Shown: in pieces, positions 33,438-41,667 of the stretch
How positions within the stretch are numbered: position 1 is the stretch's first letter
Layout of the letters: each line of letters begins with the position of its first letter
Source: Streptomyces sp. NBC_01481
GTDB lineage: Bacteria; Actinomycetota; Actinomycetes; Streptomycetales; Streptomycetaceae
DNA length: 64,000 bases
Direction of reading: 5' to 3'
Assembly (NCBI RefSeq): GCF_026339995.1
Contig: NZ_JAPEPT010000001.1
Coordinates: 248,001 to 312,000 of the forward strand
The notes under the pieces: generated by a model
What the model was told of the DNA's origin: nothing
Databases searched by the model: none
The model's input: the letters and a program-made list of their open reading frames with translations, nothing else
Position numbers and translations under genes: made by a program

Positions 33438-34289
33438 ATGGCGGACGAGATCGGCACGGACGAGCCGGACCGGGACGTGGACCTGGATGACGACTCAGGA
33501 GCAGTGATCGCGGCGGTCGGCCGACAGGTCCGGCTCTGGCGCGAGGCGGCCGGGATGCGCGCGGCGGAGCTGGGTGCGGCGATCGGGTACGGCGAGAACC
33601 AGGTCTACAAGGTGGAGACCGGCAAGCGCATCCCGAAACCGGAGTTCCTGGACCGGGCGGACGAGGTCCTGAGCGCGGGCGGCAAGCTCGCCGCGATGAA
33701 GAAGGACGTGGCGGAGGCCAGATATCCCAAGAAGGTCCGGGACTTGGCGAAGCTGGAGGCGGACGCGGTCGAGCTCGGCGCGTATGCCAGTGCCGTGGTG
33801 CACGGGTTGCTGCAGACCGAGGAGTACGCCCGTGCGCTGTACGGGGGCCGGCGGCCCGCCTTCTCCGAGGACCAGGTCGAACGCCTGGTGGCTTCGCGGA
33901 TGGCCCGGCAGTCGGTTTTCGAGCGGCAGCCCGCGCCCCTTCTGACGTTCGTCCAGGAAGAGGCGACGCTGAGGCGGCCGACCGGGGGCAGAATGGTGTT
34001 ACGCCGACAGCTCGAACACCTGCTGGAAATCAGCGCGTTGAGGCACGTCGAGATCCAGGTCATGCCTACGGAGACGGAGGAGCACGCGGGTCTGGACGGC
34101 TCACACCAGGTGCTTAAGCTGAGCGACGGCACGGCTGTGGGGCACAACGAGGTCCAGCTCACCAGTCGTCTGATCAGCGACCCCAAGGAGGTTCAGATCC
34201 TTGAGATGCGGTACGGCCTGACCAGGTCGCAGGCGCTCACGCCGCGGTTGTCGCGGACCTTCATCGAGAAACTGGCGGGAGAGACATGA
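33438..34289 (+). CDS. WhiJ-like XRE/DUF5753 (Scr1-type) regulator
   Basis: The 283-residue protein has an N-terminal helix-turn-helix (about 22-75, LWREAAGMRAAELGAAIGYG followed by ENQVYKVETGKRIPKPEFLD). The C-terminal DUF5753 domain (about 95-280) shows LLQTEEYARALYGGRRP and HVEIQVMPTETEEHAGLDG. This is the WhiJ/AbaA-cluster regulator class, whose members affect development and antibiotic production. The stop overlaps the DUF397 start (ATGA). Confidence 0.9.
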   Translation: MADEIGTDEPDRDVDLDDDSGAVIAAVGRQVRLWREAAGMRAAELGAAIGYGENQVYKVETGKRIPKPEFLDRADEVLSAGGKLAAMKKDVAEARYPKKVRDLAKLEADAVELGAYASAVVHGLLQTEEYARALYGGRRPAFSEDQVERLVASRMARQSVFERQPAPLLTFVQEEATLRRPTGGRMVLRRQLEHLLEISALRHVEIQVMPTETEEHAGLDGSHQVLKLSDGTAVGHNEVQLTSRLISDPKEVQILEMRYGLTRSQALTPRLSRTFIEKLAGET

Positions 34290-34492
34290 GTGTCAAGCCC
34301 TCGGCCGGAGACCCTTCCGGGCTGACGTGGTTCAAGAGCAGCTACAGCACAGCCGACGGCCCCGAGTGCGTCGAGGTCGCGGCGGCCGTCAGCACGGTGC
34401 ACGTCCGCGACTCCAAGAACGTTCCAGGACCGCAGCTCTGCGTCACGCCCAACGCGTGGGCGGACTTCGTGACGTACGCGTCTGGGAGCTGA
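34286..34492 (+). CDS. DUF397 small protein
   Basis: The 68-residue protein has the classic DUF397 pattern: LTWFKSSYSTADGPECVEVA at the start, VHVRDSKNVPGPQLCVTPNAW in two parts, and ADFVTYA at the end. It is always found with DUF5753-type HTH proteins and probably modulates them in an antitoxin-like or antagonist fashion. It is translationally coupled to the upstream regulator. Confidence 0.93.
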   Translation: MSVKPSAGDPSGLTWFKSSYSTADGPECVEVAAAVSTVHVRDSKNVPGPQLCVTPNAWADFVTYASGS

Positions 34493-34643
34493 CCTAAGAG
34501 CACTGGTGCCCCGAGCCCGGTTGATCCGGGTATCGGGCGCAGTGCTGTCAGAAGAAGCTGATCTGCTCCTCGTCAGCGGGCTTGGCTGTCCCTCCGTTGG
34601 CGAGTGACGGCGGACAGGGAAGGGCTCGCCGGGCTCCTCGCCC

Positions 34644-34952
34644 TCAGATCACCACGGCCGACTCGTAGTTGCCGGCATGCATCTGCGAGCAGAGGGCCCG
34701 GCAGCCTCCGAAGTGTTCGGCGAACTCGGGCTTGTTCTTCCATGCGTTGAGGGAGTCGACATCCCGCCACGCCGCAAACGACAGGAAGTGATCCGGGTCA
34801 TTCAGATCATGGATGAGCCGAGCCGTCACGAAGCCCTCGTTCGCTTCCCTGGTCCAGGTCAGAAATCCGGTCCATCGCTCGACGAACTCCTCGGCCTTGC
34901 CCTCGGCGACATGCCAGCTCCCCGAGGCCCAGTACTTGGTCTCCTCAACCAT
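34644..34952 (-). CDS. Antibiotic biosynthesis monooxygenase (ABM)-fold protein
   Basis: The 102-residue ferredoxin-like dimeric alpha-beta barrel protein. The pattern WASGSWHVAEGKAEEFVERW, then FVTARLIHDLNDPDHFLSFA and WRDVDSLNAWKNKPEFAEHF, matches ABM-type proteins. These range from quinol monooxygenases to proteins without known activity. It stands alone; the gap to the DUF397 gene (34493-34643) holds no gene. The ATG at 34952 has no strong binding site but no better start exists. Confidence 0.8.
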   Translation of the reverse strand: MVEETKYWASGSWHVAEGKAEEFVERWTGFLTWTREANEGFVTARLIHDLNDPDHFLSFAAWRDVDSLNAWKNKPEFAEHFGGCRALCSQMHAGNYESAVVI

Positions 34953-35049
34953 GCGCGCACCCCTCGTTCCTTGATCGCGGTGCTCGTCAGCCTAGGGCCG
35001 GCCCCTCGGGTGCGCGATCGCAGCGCCGCCGGCCGGATGAGGCACGACA

Positions 35050-35080
35050 AAGGCTCCGGACCCGTGAGGTCCGGAGCCTT
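35050..35080. terminator. Stem-loop terminator after LCP gene
   Basis: A perfect 13-bp stem (AAGGCTCCGGACC with GGTCCGGAGCCTT) and a 5-base loop lie 26 bases past the end of the LCP gene at 35106, on its downstream side. Confidence 0.85.
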
Positions 35081-35105
35081 CGGCCGGGCCCGCTGCCCGG
35101 GTGCG

Positions 35106-36326
35106 TCAGCGGTCCGAGGTGACCGTGACCTTCTCGTCGTTCTTCAGCTGCTCGACGAGCTGCTTCACCTTGGCCTTGTCCCAGACCAGGTTGCCGCCCC
35201 TGCTGCCCGAGATCGGCATGTTCATCGACGTGCCGTCGCCGCCCGTGACGCCCTTCATCGCGAAGAACATCTGGCCCAGCGACCACAGGGACATGTCCTT
35301 GTCCACGATCAGCGTGTCCAGGCCCGCGCCCGCCGTCGGATAGAACTTGAACGGGTTGAGGATCGTGCCCGGCGTCGCCGTCTGGCTGGCCAGGGCCGCG
35401 AGGAACTTCTGCTGGTTCTTCGTACGGTCCAGGTCGCTGTTCGCGAAGGCGTACCGCGTCCGTACGAACGCCAGCGACTGCTCGCCGTCCAGCGTCTGCT
35501 TGCCCGCCTGGAAGTCCGCGCCCGAGTTCTTGTCCTTGAAGGCCTTCGGGATGTCGATCTCGACACCGCCGATCGCGTCCACGATGTTCGCGAAGCCCGC
35601 GAAGCCGATCTCGACGTAGTGGTCGATGTGCAGGCCGGTGTTGTGCTCGACGGTGCGGACCAGCAGCTCCGGTCCGTCCTCCGCGTAGGCCGCGTTCAGC
35701 TTGGTGTGGCGGCCCTTCGCCGGGAATACCTTGCCGGACTGGGAGCCCTTGAAGGAGGGGATCTCCACGTCCGAGTCGCGCGGCAGCGAGATCAGCGTCG
35801 GGCCGTTGGAGCCGTCGTGCAGGATCATCATCGAGTCGGTCCGCTTGCCCTCGGCCGAGCCCGTGTGGAGCTTCTTCTTCTCCTCGTCCGACATGCCCTC
35901 ACGGCTGTCGGAGCCCACGATCAGATAGTTCGTGCCCTCGCCCCCGCCCGGGCGCTCGATGACCTTCGAGAGGTCGACCTCGCGCTTGAGCTTGGAGTCG
36001 GCCCAGAAGTACGTGCCTATGGACACCGCGAGCAGCAGGACGACCAGCGTCAGCGAACCGATCTTGAGCCGTCGGCGCCAGTCGGGGCCGGTGTGCGGCG
36101 GGTAGCCCTGCGGGGGTCCGCCGTTGCCGCCGCCATTGCCTCCGCCCTGGCCTCCGTAGACCTGGCCCGTGTTGTAGCCGCTGTCATAGGGGGTGTCGTA
36201 ACCGTCGTCGTACCCCTGCGACTGCTGCTGCGGGACCGGTCGTCGCTGCACATGGCGCATCGCGCGAGCGCCTTCGGGCTGGGCGCCCTGGCTGCCGCGT
36301 CCGTATCCATCGGGCCATTCGTTCAT
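35106..36326 (-). CDS. LCP-family cell-wall glycopolymer transferase
   Basis: The 406-residue LytR-CpsA-Psr protein has a Gly/Gln/Tyr-rich cytoplasmic N-terminus (1-90), one membrane helix (about 92-112) and an extracellular LCP domain. It attaches undecaprenyl-linked polymers to peptidoglycan. Motifs are YLIVGSDSREGM, LISLPRDSDVEIPSF, HTKLNAAYAEDGPELLVRTV, HIDHYVEIGFAGFANIVDAI and LAFVRTRYAFANSDLDRTKN, including the Asp and Arg residues that bind the pyrophosphate. There is no LytR_C domain. The ATG at 36326 is divergent from the thioesterase gene. Confidence 0.92.
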   Translation of the reverse strand: MNEWPDGYGRGSQGAQPEGARAMRHVQRRPVPQQQSQGYDDGYDTPYDSGYNTGQVYGGQGGGNGGGNGGPPQGYPPHTGPDWRRRLKIGSLTLVVLLLAVSIGTYFWADSKLKREVDLSKVIERPGGGEGTNYLIVGSDSREGMSDEEKKKLHTGSAEGKRTDSMMILHDGSNGPTLISLPRDSDVEIPSFKGSQSGKVFPAKGRHTKLNAAYAEDGPELLVRTVEHNTGLHIDHYVEIGFAGFANIVDAIGGVEIDIPKAFKDKNSGADFQAGKQTLDGEQSLAFVRTRYAFANSDLDRTKNQQKFLAALASQTATPGTILNPFKFYPTAGAGLDTLIVDKDMSLWSLGQMFFAMKGVTGGDGTSMNMPISGSRGGNLVWDKAKVKQLVEQLKNDEKVTVTSDR

Positions 36327-36432
36327 GCGGACCAGTGTGCAGGCCGGGGCTTCCGCCTCACAGGGCGGGTGGGAAATAGGGCCAGGGCTGTTGCCAAGCT
36401 GATGCAAACTGGCCCGGCATATGGTGGAGGGC

Positions 36433-36981
36433 ATGACAGATCTGGCCCAGCGCCCGGAATCAGAGATTCCGGGTAAGCCCACCTCGGCGTCCCGTACCAC
36501 CTTGAGTCACATCATGACCGGCAGTGACACCAACCTTCTCGGCACGGTGCACGGCGGCGTGATCATGAAGCTGGTGGACGACGCGGCGGGCGCGGTCGCG
36601 GGCCGCCACTCGGGCGGGCCCGCGGTCACGGCCTCCATGGACGAGATGGTCTTCCTCGTGCCGGTACGCGTCGGCGATCTGGTTCATGTGAAGGCCCAGG
36701 TCAACTGGACCGGGCGGTCCTCGATGGAGGTCGGCGTGCGGGTGCTCGCCGAGCGCTGGAACGAGTCGACCCCCGCGACACAGGTCGGCAGCGCCTATCT
36801 CGTCTTCGCCGCAGTCGACGGGGACGGCAAGCCGCGCCCCGTACCGGCGGTGATTGCCGAGACCGAGCGGGACCAGCGGCGCTATCAGGAGGCGCAGATC
36901 CGGCGCACGCACCGGCTGGCGCGGCGCCGCGCGATCAAGGAGCTGCGCGAGAAGCGCGCGTCGGAGGGCCTGGAGGACTGA
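36433..36981 (+). CDS. Acyl-CoA thioesterase (hotdog fold)
   Basis: The 182-residue protein is of the YciA/BFIT type. The hotdog core shows LGTVHGGVIMKLVDDAAGAV with the catalytic Asp, then MDEMVFLVPVRVGDLVHVKA. A basic helical C-terminal tail follows. It hydrolyses acyl-CoA thioesters. The ATG at 36433 is chosen over that at 36421 because GGAGGGC sits directly before it. It is followed by an unusual 26-bp tandem repeat. Confidence 0.9.
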   Translation: MTDLAQRPESEIPGKPTSASRTTLSHIMTGSDTNLLGTVHGGVIMKLVDDAAGAVAGRHSGGPAVTASMDEMVFLVPVRVGDLVHVKAQVNWTGRSSMEVGVRVLAERWNESTPATQVGSAYLVFAAVDGDGKPRPVPAVIAETERDQRRYQEAQIRRTHRLARRRAIKELREKRASEGLED

Positions 36982-36988
36982 CCGGGCC

Positions 36989-37092
36989 TGTGCGCCGGAC
37001 CCCCGTGCCGGGCATGTGCGCCGGACCCCCGTGCCGGGCCTGTGCGCCGGACCCCCGCGCCGGGCCTGTGCGCCGGACCCCCGCGCCGGGTC
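36989..37092. repeat. 26-bp tandem repeat, four copies plus decayed copies
   Basis: Copies start at 36989, 37015, 37041 and 37067. Each reads TGTGCGCCGGACCCCCGYGC followed by CGGGCM, with one or two changes. Shorter degenerate relatives (CCCCGCGCCGGGCCTCTGCC) continue to about 37190. The array fills the space between the convergent thioesterase and LCP genes and is the most regular tandem array in the window. Confidence 0.85.
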
Positions 37093-37207
37093 TCTGCCGC
37101 GAACGCGCCTCCGACCCGGACCCCGCGCCGGGCCTCTGCCGCGAAGCGCGCGCCGGGCCTCCTCCCCCAACCCCGCGCCGGACATCACTTCGTGCAGGTT
37201 CGCCCGG

Positions 37208-38653
37208 TTACGGGCAGACCGCCTGGTCTCCCGTCACCGCGCCGAACTCGCCGTGGTGCTTTTCCTCCGCCCGGACCGGTGTCACGCCCTTGTAGTCCGT
37301 TCCGGCCGTCACCTTCAGCGTCGGGCCCTGGCCCCTCACCTTGAGCAGTTCGCAGCCCGGCAGAGCCGCCGCCAGCGACTTCGCCGAGCGGTCCCAGCGG
37401 GAGTCGTATCTCACATACGTGCGCCGCACCTCCGCGCCGGCCCGGTTCAGCGGCGTGCGCGTCGTGTTGAAGCCCGTGGCCCTCAGCGCATCGTCGAGCT
37501 TCCGCCCCATGCCGTCCGTCCGTGTCCCGTTGTAGACCTGCACCCGGATCTGCTGCGGCGGCACGTCGACCAACCTCGCCTTCGGCCCCGCCGGCCGGTG
37601 CGGCGCCAGCGGCTTGTCCTCGCGCATCATCTGGAAGAGCTTCTTCGACTTCGCCTCGTCCCACTTCACCGTGGAGCCGATGCCCTTGACGTGGTAGCCG
37701 CCGCGGACCGGCACGGTCGTGAACTCCGACGAGGCCGCCGTGAAGCCCCGCATCGCCCTGCCCAGAGCGAGCATCTCCTGCGGCCCGAAGCCCTCGTCGG
37801 CTCGCACGGAGCCGAGCATCATCGAGCTGACCCGACGGAACTTCGCCGGGTTCAGCAGCACCCCGCTGCTGGTCCCCTGATGGATGAGGGCAGCGAGGAA
37901 ACGCTGCTGGCGCTGCATCCGGCCCAGGTCGGCCGCGCCGTCGACATAGCGCGAGCGCACGTACTGCAATGCCTGCCCGCCGTTCAGCCTGTGTGTGCCC
38001 GCCGCGAGATCAAGACCGGTGTACGTGTCCTTCATCGGCCGGGGCGTGCAGACCTCCACCCCACCGAGCGCGTCCACCGTCTTCATGAAGCTGGTGAAGT
38101 CGACCTCCAGATAGTGGTCGATCTTCACCCTGGTCATCTTCTCGACGGTCCGCACGGTCAGACCCGGCCCGCCTTCGGCGTAGGCCGCGTTCAGTTTCAC
38201 CGCGTGCGCCCCGTGGCGCTTGCCTGTCGTCCGGTCGACGTGTGCGGGGATCTCCGTGTACGTGTCCCGGGGCAGGCTCACCACAGTCGCCCGCTGCCGC
38301 TCCCGCGAGATGTGGACCAGCATGATCGTGTCGGTGCAGCGGCAGGGCGCGCCGCCGAGCCGGTACTTCCGCTTCTCCTCCCGGGTGATCTTGTCGCGGC
38401 CGTCGGTGCCGACGAGCAGGAGATTCATGCCGTGGCCCGGCTCGGGCCGGTTCTTCATGTCCTTGAAGGGGTCCACCCTGGCGATACCGGTGTCCAGGCT
38501 GGTCACCACCGCGTGCCCGATGCCGCCAACCCCGAGCACCAGGACCGAGAGCGACGTCCCCACCCGCAAGCCCCAGCGCGGCCGCGCGAGGCGCCGTCCG
38601 GTCCTGGACTGGGCACTCGGCCGGGGACGGCGGGAGCGGGGCGGCGTTGGCAC
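37208..38653 (-). CDS. LCP-family protein with LytR_C domain
   Basis: The 481-residue protein has a basic N-terminus, a membrane helix (about 28-50), an LCP domain (about 70-330) and a LytR_C domain (about 365-470). LCP motifs are LLLVGTDGRDKITREEK, VVSLPRDTYTEIPAHVD, KLNAAYAEGGPGLTVRTVE, IDHYLEVDFTSFMKTVDAL and LQYVRSRYVDGAADLGRMQ. The LytR_C part begins IRVQVYNGTRTDGMGRKLDD. The GTG at 38653 is chosen because GGAGG lies 10 bases upstream; the much longer open frame upstream is a shadow. It is divergent from a GT2 gene. Confidence 0.9.
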   Translation of the reverse strand: MPTPPRSRRPRPSAQSRTGRRLARPRWGLRVGTSLSVLVLGVGGIGHAVVTSLDTGIARVDPFKDMKNRPEPGHGMNLLLVGTDGRDKITREEKRKYRLGGAPCRCTDTIMLVHISRERQRATVVSLPRDTYTEIPAHVDRTTGKRHGAHAVKLNAAYAEGGPGLTVRTVEKMTRVKIDHYLEVDFTSFMKTVDALGGVEVCTPRPMKDTYTGLDLAAGTHRLNGGQALQYVRSRYVDGAADLGRMQRQQRFLAALIHQGTSSGVLLNPAKFRRVSSMMLGSVRADEGFGPQEMLALGRAMRGFTAASSEFTTVPVRGGYHVKGIGSTVKWDEAKSKKLFQMMREDKPLAPHRPAGPKARLVDVPPQQIRVQVYNGTRTDGMGRKLDDALRATGFNTTRTPLNRAGAEVRRTYVRYDSRWDRSAKSLAAALPGCELLKVRGQGPTLKVTAGTDYKGVTPVRAEEKHHGEFGAVTGDQAVCP

Positions 38654-38779
38654 CGGGGGACACCTCCGCGAGCGACAGGGGGGAATCCCGCACACCGTAG
38701 GCCGATACGATCTGCGACCACCGGCACCGACCCGGCCGCCGCGCGTTCGTGTCCCCCGTTCGCGGTAACGTGGCGACCG

Positions 38780-39808
38780 ATGAACGCCACACCCGCCGCC
38801 ACGCCCCCTGTCTCCGTGATCATGCCGGTCCTCAATGAGGAGCGGCATCTGCGCAACTCCGTCCGTCACATCCTCGAGCAGGAGTACGACGGCGAGATGG
38901 AGGTGGTGATCGCGCTCGGGCCCTCGACGGACCGTACCGACGAGATCGCCGCCGAGCTCGTATCGGAGGACCCCAGGGTCCACACGGTGCCGAACCCGAC
39001 CGGCCGCACCCCGGCCGCCCTGAACGCTGCCATCAAGGCATCGCGTCACCCGATCGTGGTGCGCGTCGACGGCCACGGCATGCTGTCGGCGAACTACATC
39101 GCCACCGCCGTGCGCCTCCTCGAAGAGACCGGCGCGCAGAACGTCGGCGGCATCATGCACGCCGAGGGCGAGAACGACTGGGAGCACGCCGTCGCCGCCG
39201 CGATGACGTCGAAGGTCGGCGTGGGCAATGCCTCCTTCCACACCGGCGGCGAGGCGGGCCCGGCCGAAACCGTGTATCTGGGTGTTTTCCGCCGCGAGGC
39301 GCTGGAGCAGCAGGGCGGCTACAACGAGGAGTTCATCCGCGCCCAGGACTGGGAGCTGAACTTCCGCATCCGTGAGGCGGGCGGCCTGATCTGGTTCTCG
39401 CCGGAGCTCAAGGTCCAGTACCGCCCGCGGCCTTCCGTCAAGGCGCTCGCCAAGCAGTACAAGGACTACGGCCGCTGGCGGCATGTCGTCGCCCGCTACC
39501 ACCAGGGCTCCATCAATCTGCGCTACCTCGCGCCGCCGACCGCCCTGTGCGCGGTCGCCGCGGGCATCGTCGTCGGCGCGGCCCTCACACCCCTCGGCTT
39601 CGTCGTCCCGGCCGGCTACCTCGCGGGGATAACCGCCGGGTCCGTCCCCGCGGGCAAGGGCCTGCCGCTCAAGGCGCGCCTGCAGATCCCTGTGGCGCTC
39701 GCCACGATGCACATGTCGTGGGGATACGGCTTCCTGACCAGCCCGCGCGCGCTGGCGAAGAAGGTCATCGCCAGCCGCCGCCCGGCCGTGCGGACCGCTT
39801 CCGCCTGA
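38780..39808 (+). CDS. Family 2 glycosyltransferase, membrane-associated
   Basis: The 342-residue protein is an ExoA-like GT2 enzyme: PVSVIMPVLNEERHLRNSVR at the start, VVIALGPSTDRTDEIA, the DxD-like IVVRVDGHGML, and IRAQDWELNFRIREAGG at the catalytic end. Two C-terminal hydrophobic segments (about 255-300) suggest membrane association. It probably adds a sugar to a lipid-linked polymer later attached by the nearby LCP proteins. The ATG is at 38780. A perfect palindrome terminator follows at 39822. Confidence 0.9.
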   Translation: MNATPAATPPVSVIMPVLNEERHLRNSVRHILEQEYDGEMEVVIALGPSTDRTDEIAAELVSEDPRVHTVPNPTGRTPAALNAAIKASRHPIVVRVDGHGMLSANYIATAVRLLEETGAQNVGGIMHAEGENDWEHAVAAAMTSKVGVGNASFHTGGEAGPAETVYLGVFRREALEQQGGYNEEFIRAQDWELNFRIREAGGLIWFSPELKVQYRPRPSVKALAKQYKDYGRWRHVVARYHQGSINLRYLAPPTALCAVAAGIVVGAALTPLGFVVPAGYLAGITAGSVPAGKGLPLKARLQIPVALATMHMSWGYGFLTSPRALAKKVIASRRPAVRTASA

Positions 39809-39821
39809 CACGGGTACGTAT

Positions 39822-39861
39822 ATGAGAGGGGCCCCGGGCGATCGCCCGGGGCCCCTCTCAT
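39822..39861. terminator. Perfect 40-bp palindrome, bidirectional terminator
   Basis: ATGAGAGGGGCCCCGGGCGA is followed immediately by its exact reverse complement. The palindrome lies between convergent GT2 and LCP genes and can form a 20-bp arm on either strand (practical loop about 4 bases). Confidence 0.85.
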
Positions 39862-39873
39862 GACGCGTACGAG

Positions 39874-41616
39874 CTACCAGGTGAAGCCGTCCTGCACCGG
39901 CATGCACGCCTTGTCGTTCTCACCGTTCAGAGGCTTCGCCGACGTCGGCGTCTTGTTGTCGTCCTTCGGCGCCGTCTTCGGGTAGGTGTCACCCTGCCGC
40001 CAGTCCGCGCCCACGATCAGCGTGATGCCGGTGACGTCCGTCGACTTCTTCACCGAAGTCAGCGGAATCCCGAGGGACTTGGCGATCGCCTGGGCATCGC
40101 CCTCGAGTTCGGCGTTGGAGTACCGGATGACCGTGTTCGCCTGCGGATTGGTCGAGGCGTCGGCCTGGGCCCGGGTGAAGCCCTTGTCCGCCAGGATCCC
40201 GGCCACCGCCGTCGCCCGGCCCTTCTCGGCGAACCGGCCGTCGGCCGATGTGCCGTTCTGCACCATCACCGCGATCTCTCCGGGCGCCGCGGCCGCGTCC
40301 TTGGAGGCGGCCGGGGCGGTGGTCGGCTTCTTCTTCGTCGGCGCCTTGCCGTCCAGCGGAATGTCCTCGCGGACCAGCCGGAACAGTTGCTCGGCGTCGC
40401 CCGGCTGGGGCTCGACCTTGCCGCTGAAGCCCGGCCGCTGGGAGTAGAAGTTCGGCATGGTCGTCATGGTGATCCGGCCGGTCGGGACGCTCTTGAGCTC
40501 CTCGCCCAGGTCATAGAGCTCCTTGACCGAGCCGATGCCCTTGTCGACGGTGAGCGCGCCGATCGCGGCCTCGGCGAGGTTGCGCAGCTTGGCCGGGTCG
40601 GTGAGCTTGGTGTTCCTGCGCAGCTCACGGACCATCGAGTTCATGTACATGTGCTGCGCACGGGTGCGGGCGAGGTCGGTGCCGTCGTCGAAGCCGTACC
40701 GCGTACGCAGCCACTGCAGGGCCTGTTCGCCCTTGACCGGGTGGGTGCCCGCCTCCAGCTTGAGGCCCGAGCCCTGGCCCTGGCGGTTGCGCGAGTAGAC
40801 GTTCTTCTCGACACAGACCGGAACGCCGCCGATGGCGTCGGCCATGGAGACCACACCGGCGAAGTCGATCATCATGAAGTGGTCGATGGTGATGCCGGTG
40901 AGTTCGTACCAGGTGGCCACCGTGCAGCCGGGCCCGCCGCGGCCGAGTGACTCATTGGTCAGCGTCCATCCGGTCGCGGCGAAGGTCTTGCCGGTGTCCG
41001 GGTCCTTGCACTCGGGGATCTTGACCACGGTGTCCCGCGGCATGCTGATCACCGAGATGTTGCTGCGGTCCGCCGAGAGGTGCAGCAGCATCTGCACATC
41101 CGCGAGCGGTGTCCCGCCGAAGGTGTCCTTGGCGCCGCCGAGTTCCTGGTTCTTCTTGGAGTCCCGCGCGTCCGAGCCGATCAGCAGGATGTTCAACGGC
41201 GTCTGGCCCGCCGCGTTCGCCTGGTGCTCGCGCATCTTGTCGCCGAGCGTCAGATCGTCCTTCTTGAGCTTGCTGTTGAGGTGTTCGTAATAGAGGTATC
41301 CGGCGCCGGCCGTGCCAAGTATCAGCAGCGACAGCACGGACGCGACCCAGCGCAGTACGCGGCGCTTGCCGCGTTTCCCGCGGCGCGGGCCGCCGAGCCG
41401 GTGACCCGAGCCCGGATCGTCGCCGGAGTCCTCCGCGGTCGCGGTGTCCCCGGCCTCGGCGTCCTGCTCGTCGGACCGGGCCTGACGGCCGATCCGGGCG
41501 CGGCGGCCCTTGCCGGCCCCGCCCCGCTCTCCGTACAGGCTGTCGTCCCAGCCCAGGTCACGGGCGTGCGGGACGCGCTCCCGCGTCCCCTCCCCCTGCA
41601 CGCTTTTCTGTCCCAC
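39874..41616 (-). CDS. LCP-family protein with LytR_C domain
   Basis: The 580-residue protein has a charged cytoplasmic region (1-86), a membrane helix (about 88-110), an LCP domain (about 135-390) and, after a Lys/Thr/Ala linker, a LytR_C domain (about 445-530). Motifs are LNILLIGSDARDSKKNQE, VISMPRDTVVKIPECKD, LTNESLGRGGPGCTVATW, IDHFMMIDFAGVVSMADAI and LQWLRTRYGFDDGTDLARTR. The GTG at 41616 is followed by a normal N-terminus. It lies 52 bases downstream of another LCP gene, and the two may share a transcript. Confidence 0.9.
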   Translation of the reverse strand: MGQKSVQGEGTRERVPHARDLGWDDSLYGERGGAGKGRRARIGRQARSDEQDAEAGDTATAEDSGDDPGSGHRLGGPRRGKRGKRRVLRWVASVLSLLILGTAGAGYLYYEHLNSKLKKDDLTLGDKMREHQANAAGQTPLNILLIGSDARDSKKNQELGGAKDTFGGTPLADVQMLLHLSADRSNISVISMPRDTVVKIPECKDPDTGKTFAATGWTLTNESLGRGGPGCTVATWYELTGITIDHFMMIDFAGVVSMADAIGGVPVCVEKNVYSRNRQGQGSGLKLEAGTHPVKGEQALQWLRTRYGFDDGTDLARTRAQHMYMNSMVRELRRNTKLTDPAKLRNLAEAAIGALTVDKGIGSVKELYDLGEELKSVPTGRITMTTMPNFYSQRPGFSGKVEPQPGDAEQLFRLVREDIPLDGKAPTKKKPTTAPAASKDAAAAPGEIAVMVQNGTSADGRFAEKGRATAVAGILADKGFTRAQADASTNPQANTVIRYSNAELEGDAQAIAKSLGIPLTSVKKSTDVTGITLIVGADWRQGDTYPKTAPKDDNKTPTSAKPLNGENDKACMPVQDGFTW

Positions 41617-41667
41617 CCCGGGTCCCCCCTGTCGTTCAGGCTCGCCGCATGACCCGGTGTTCCGGGG

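Noticed and set aside
36989..37190. CRISPR array
   Set aside because: The 26-base units are contiguous with no spacers and no cas gene is nearby.
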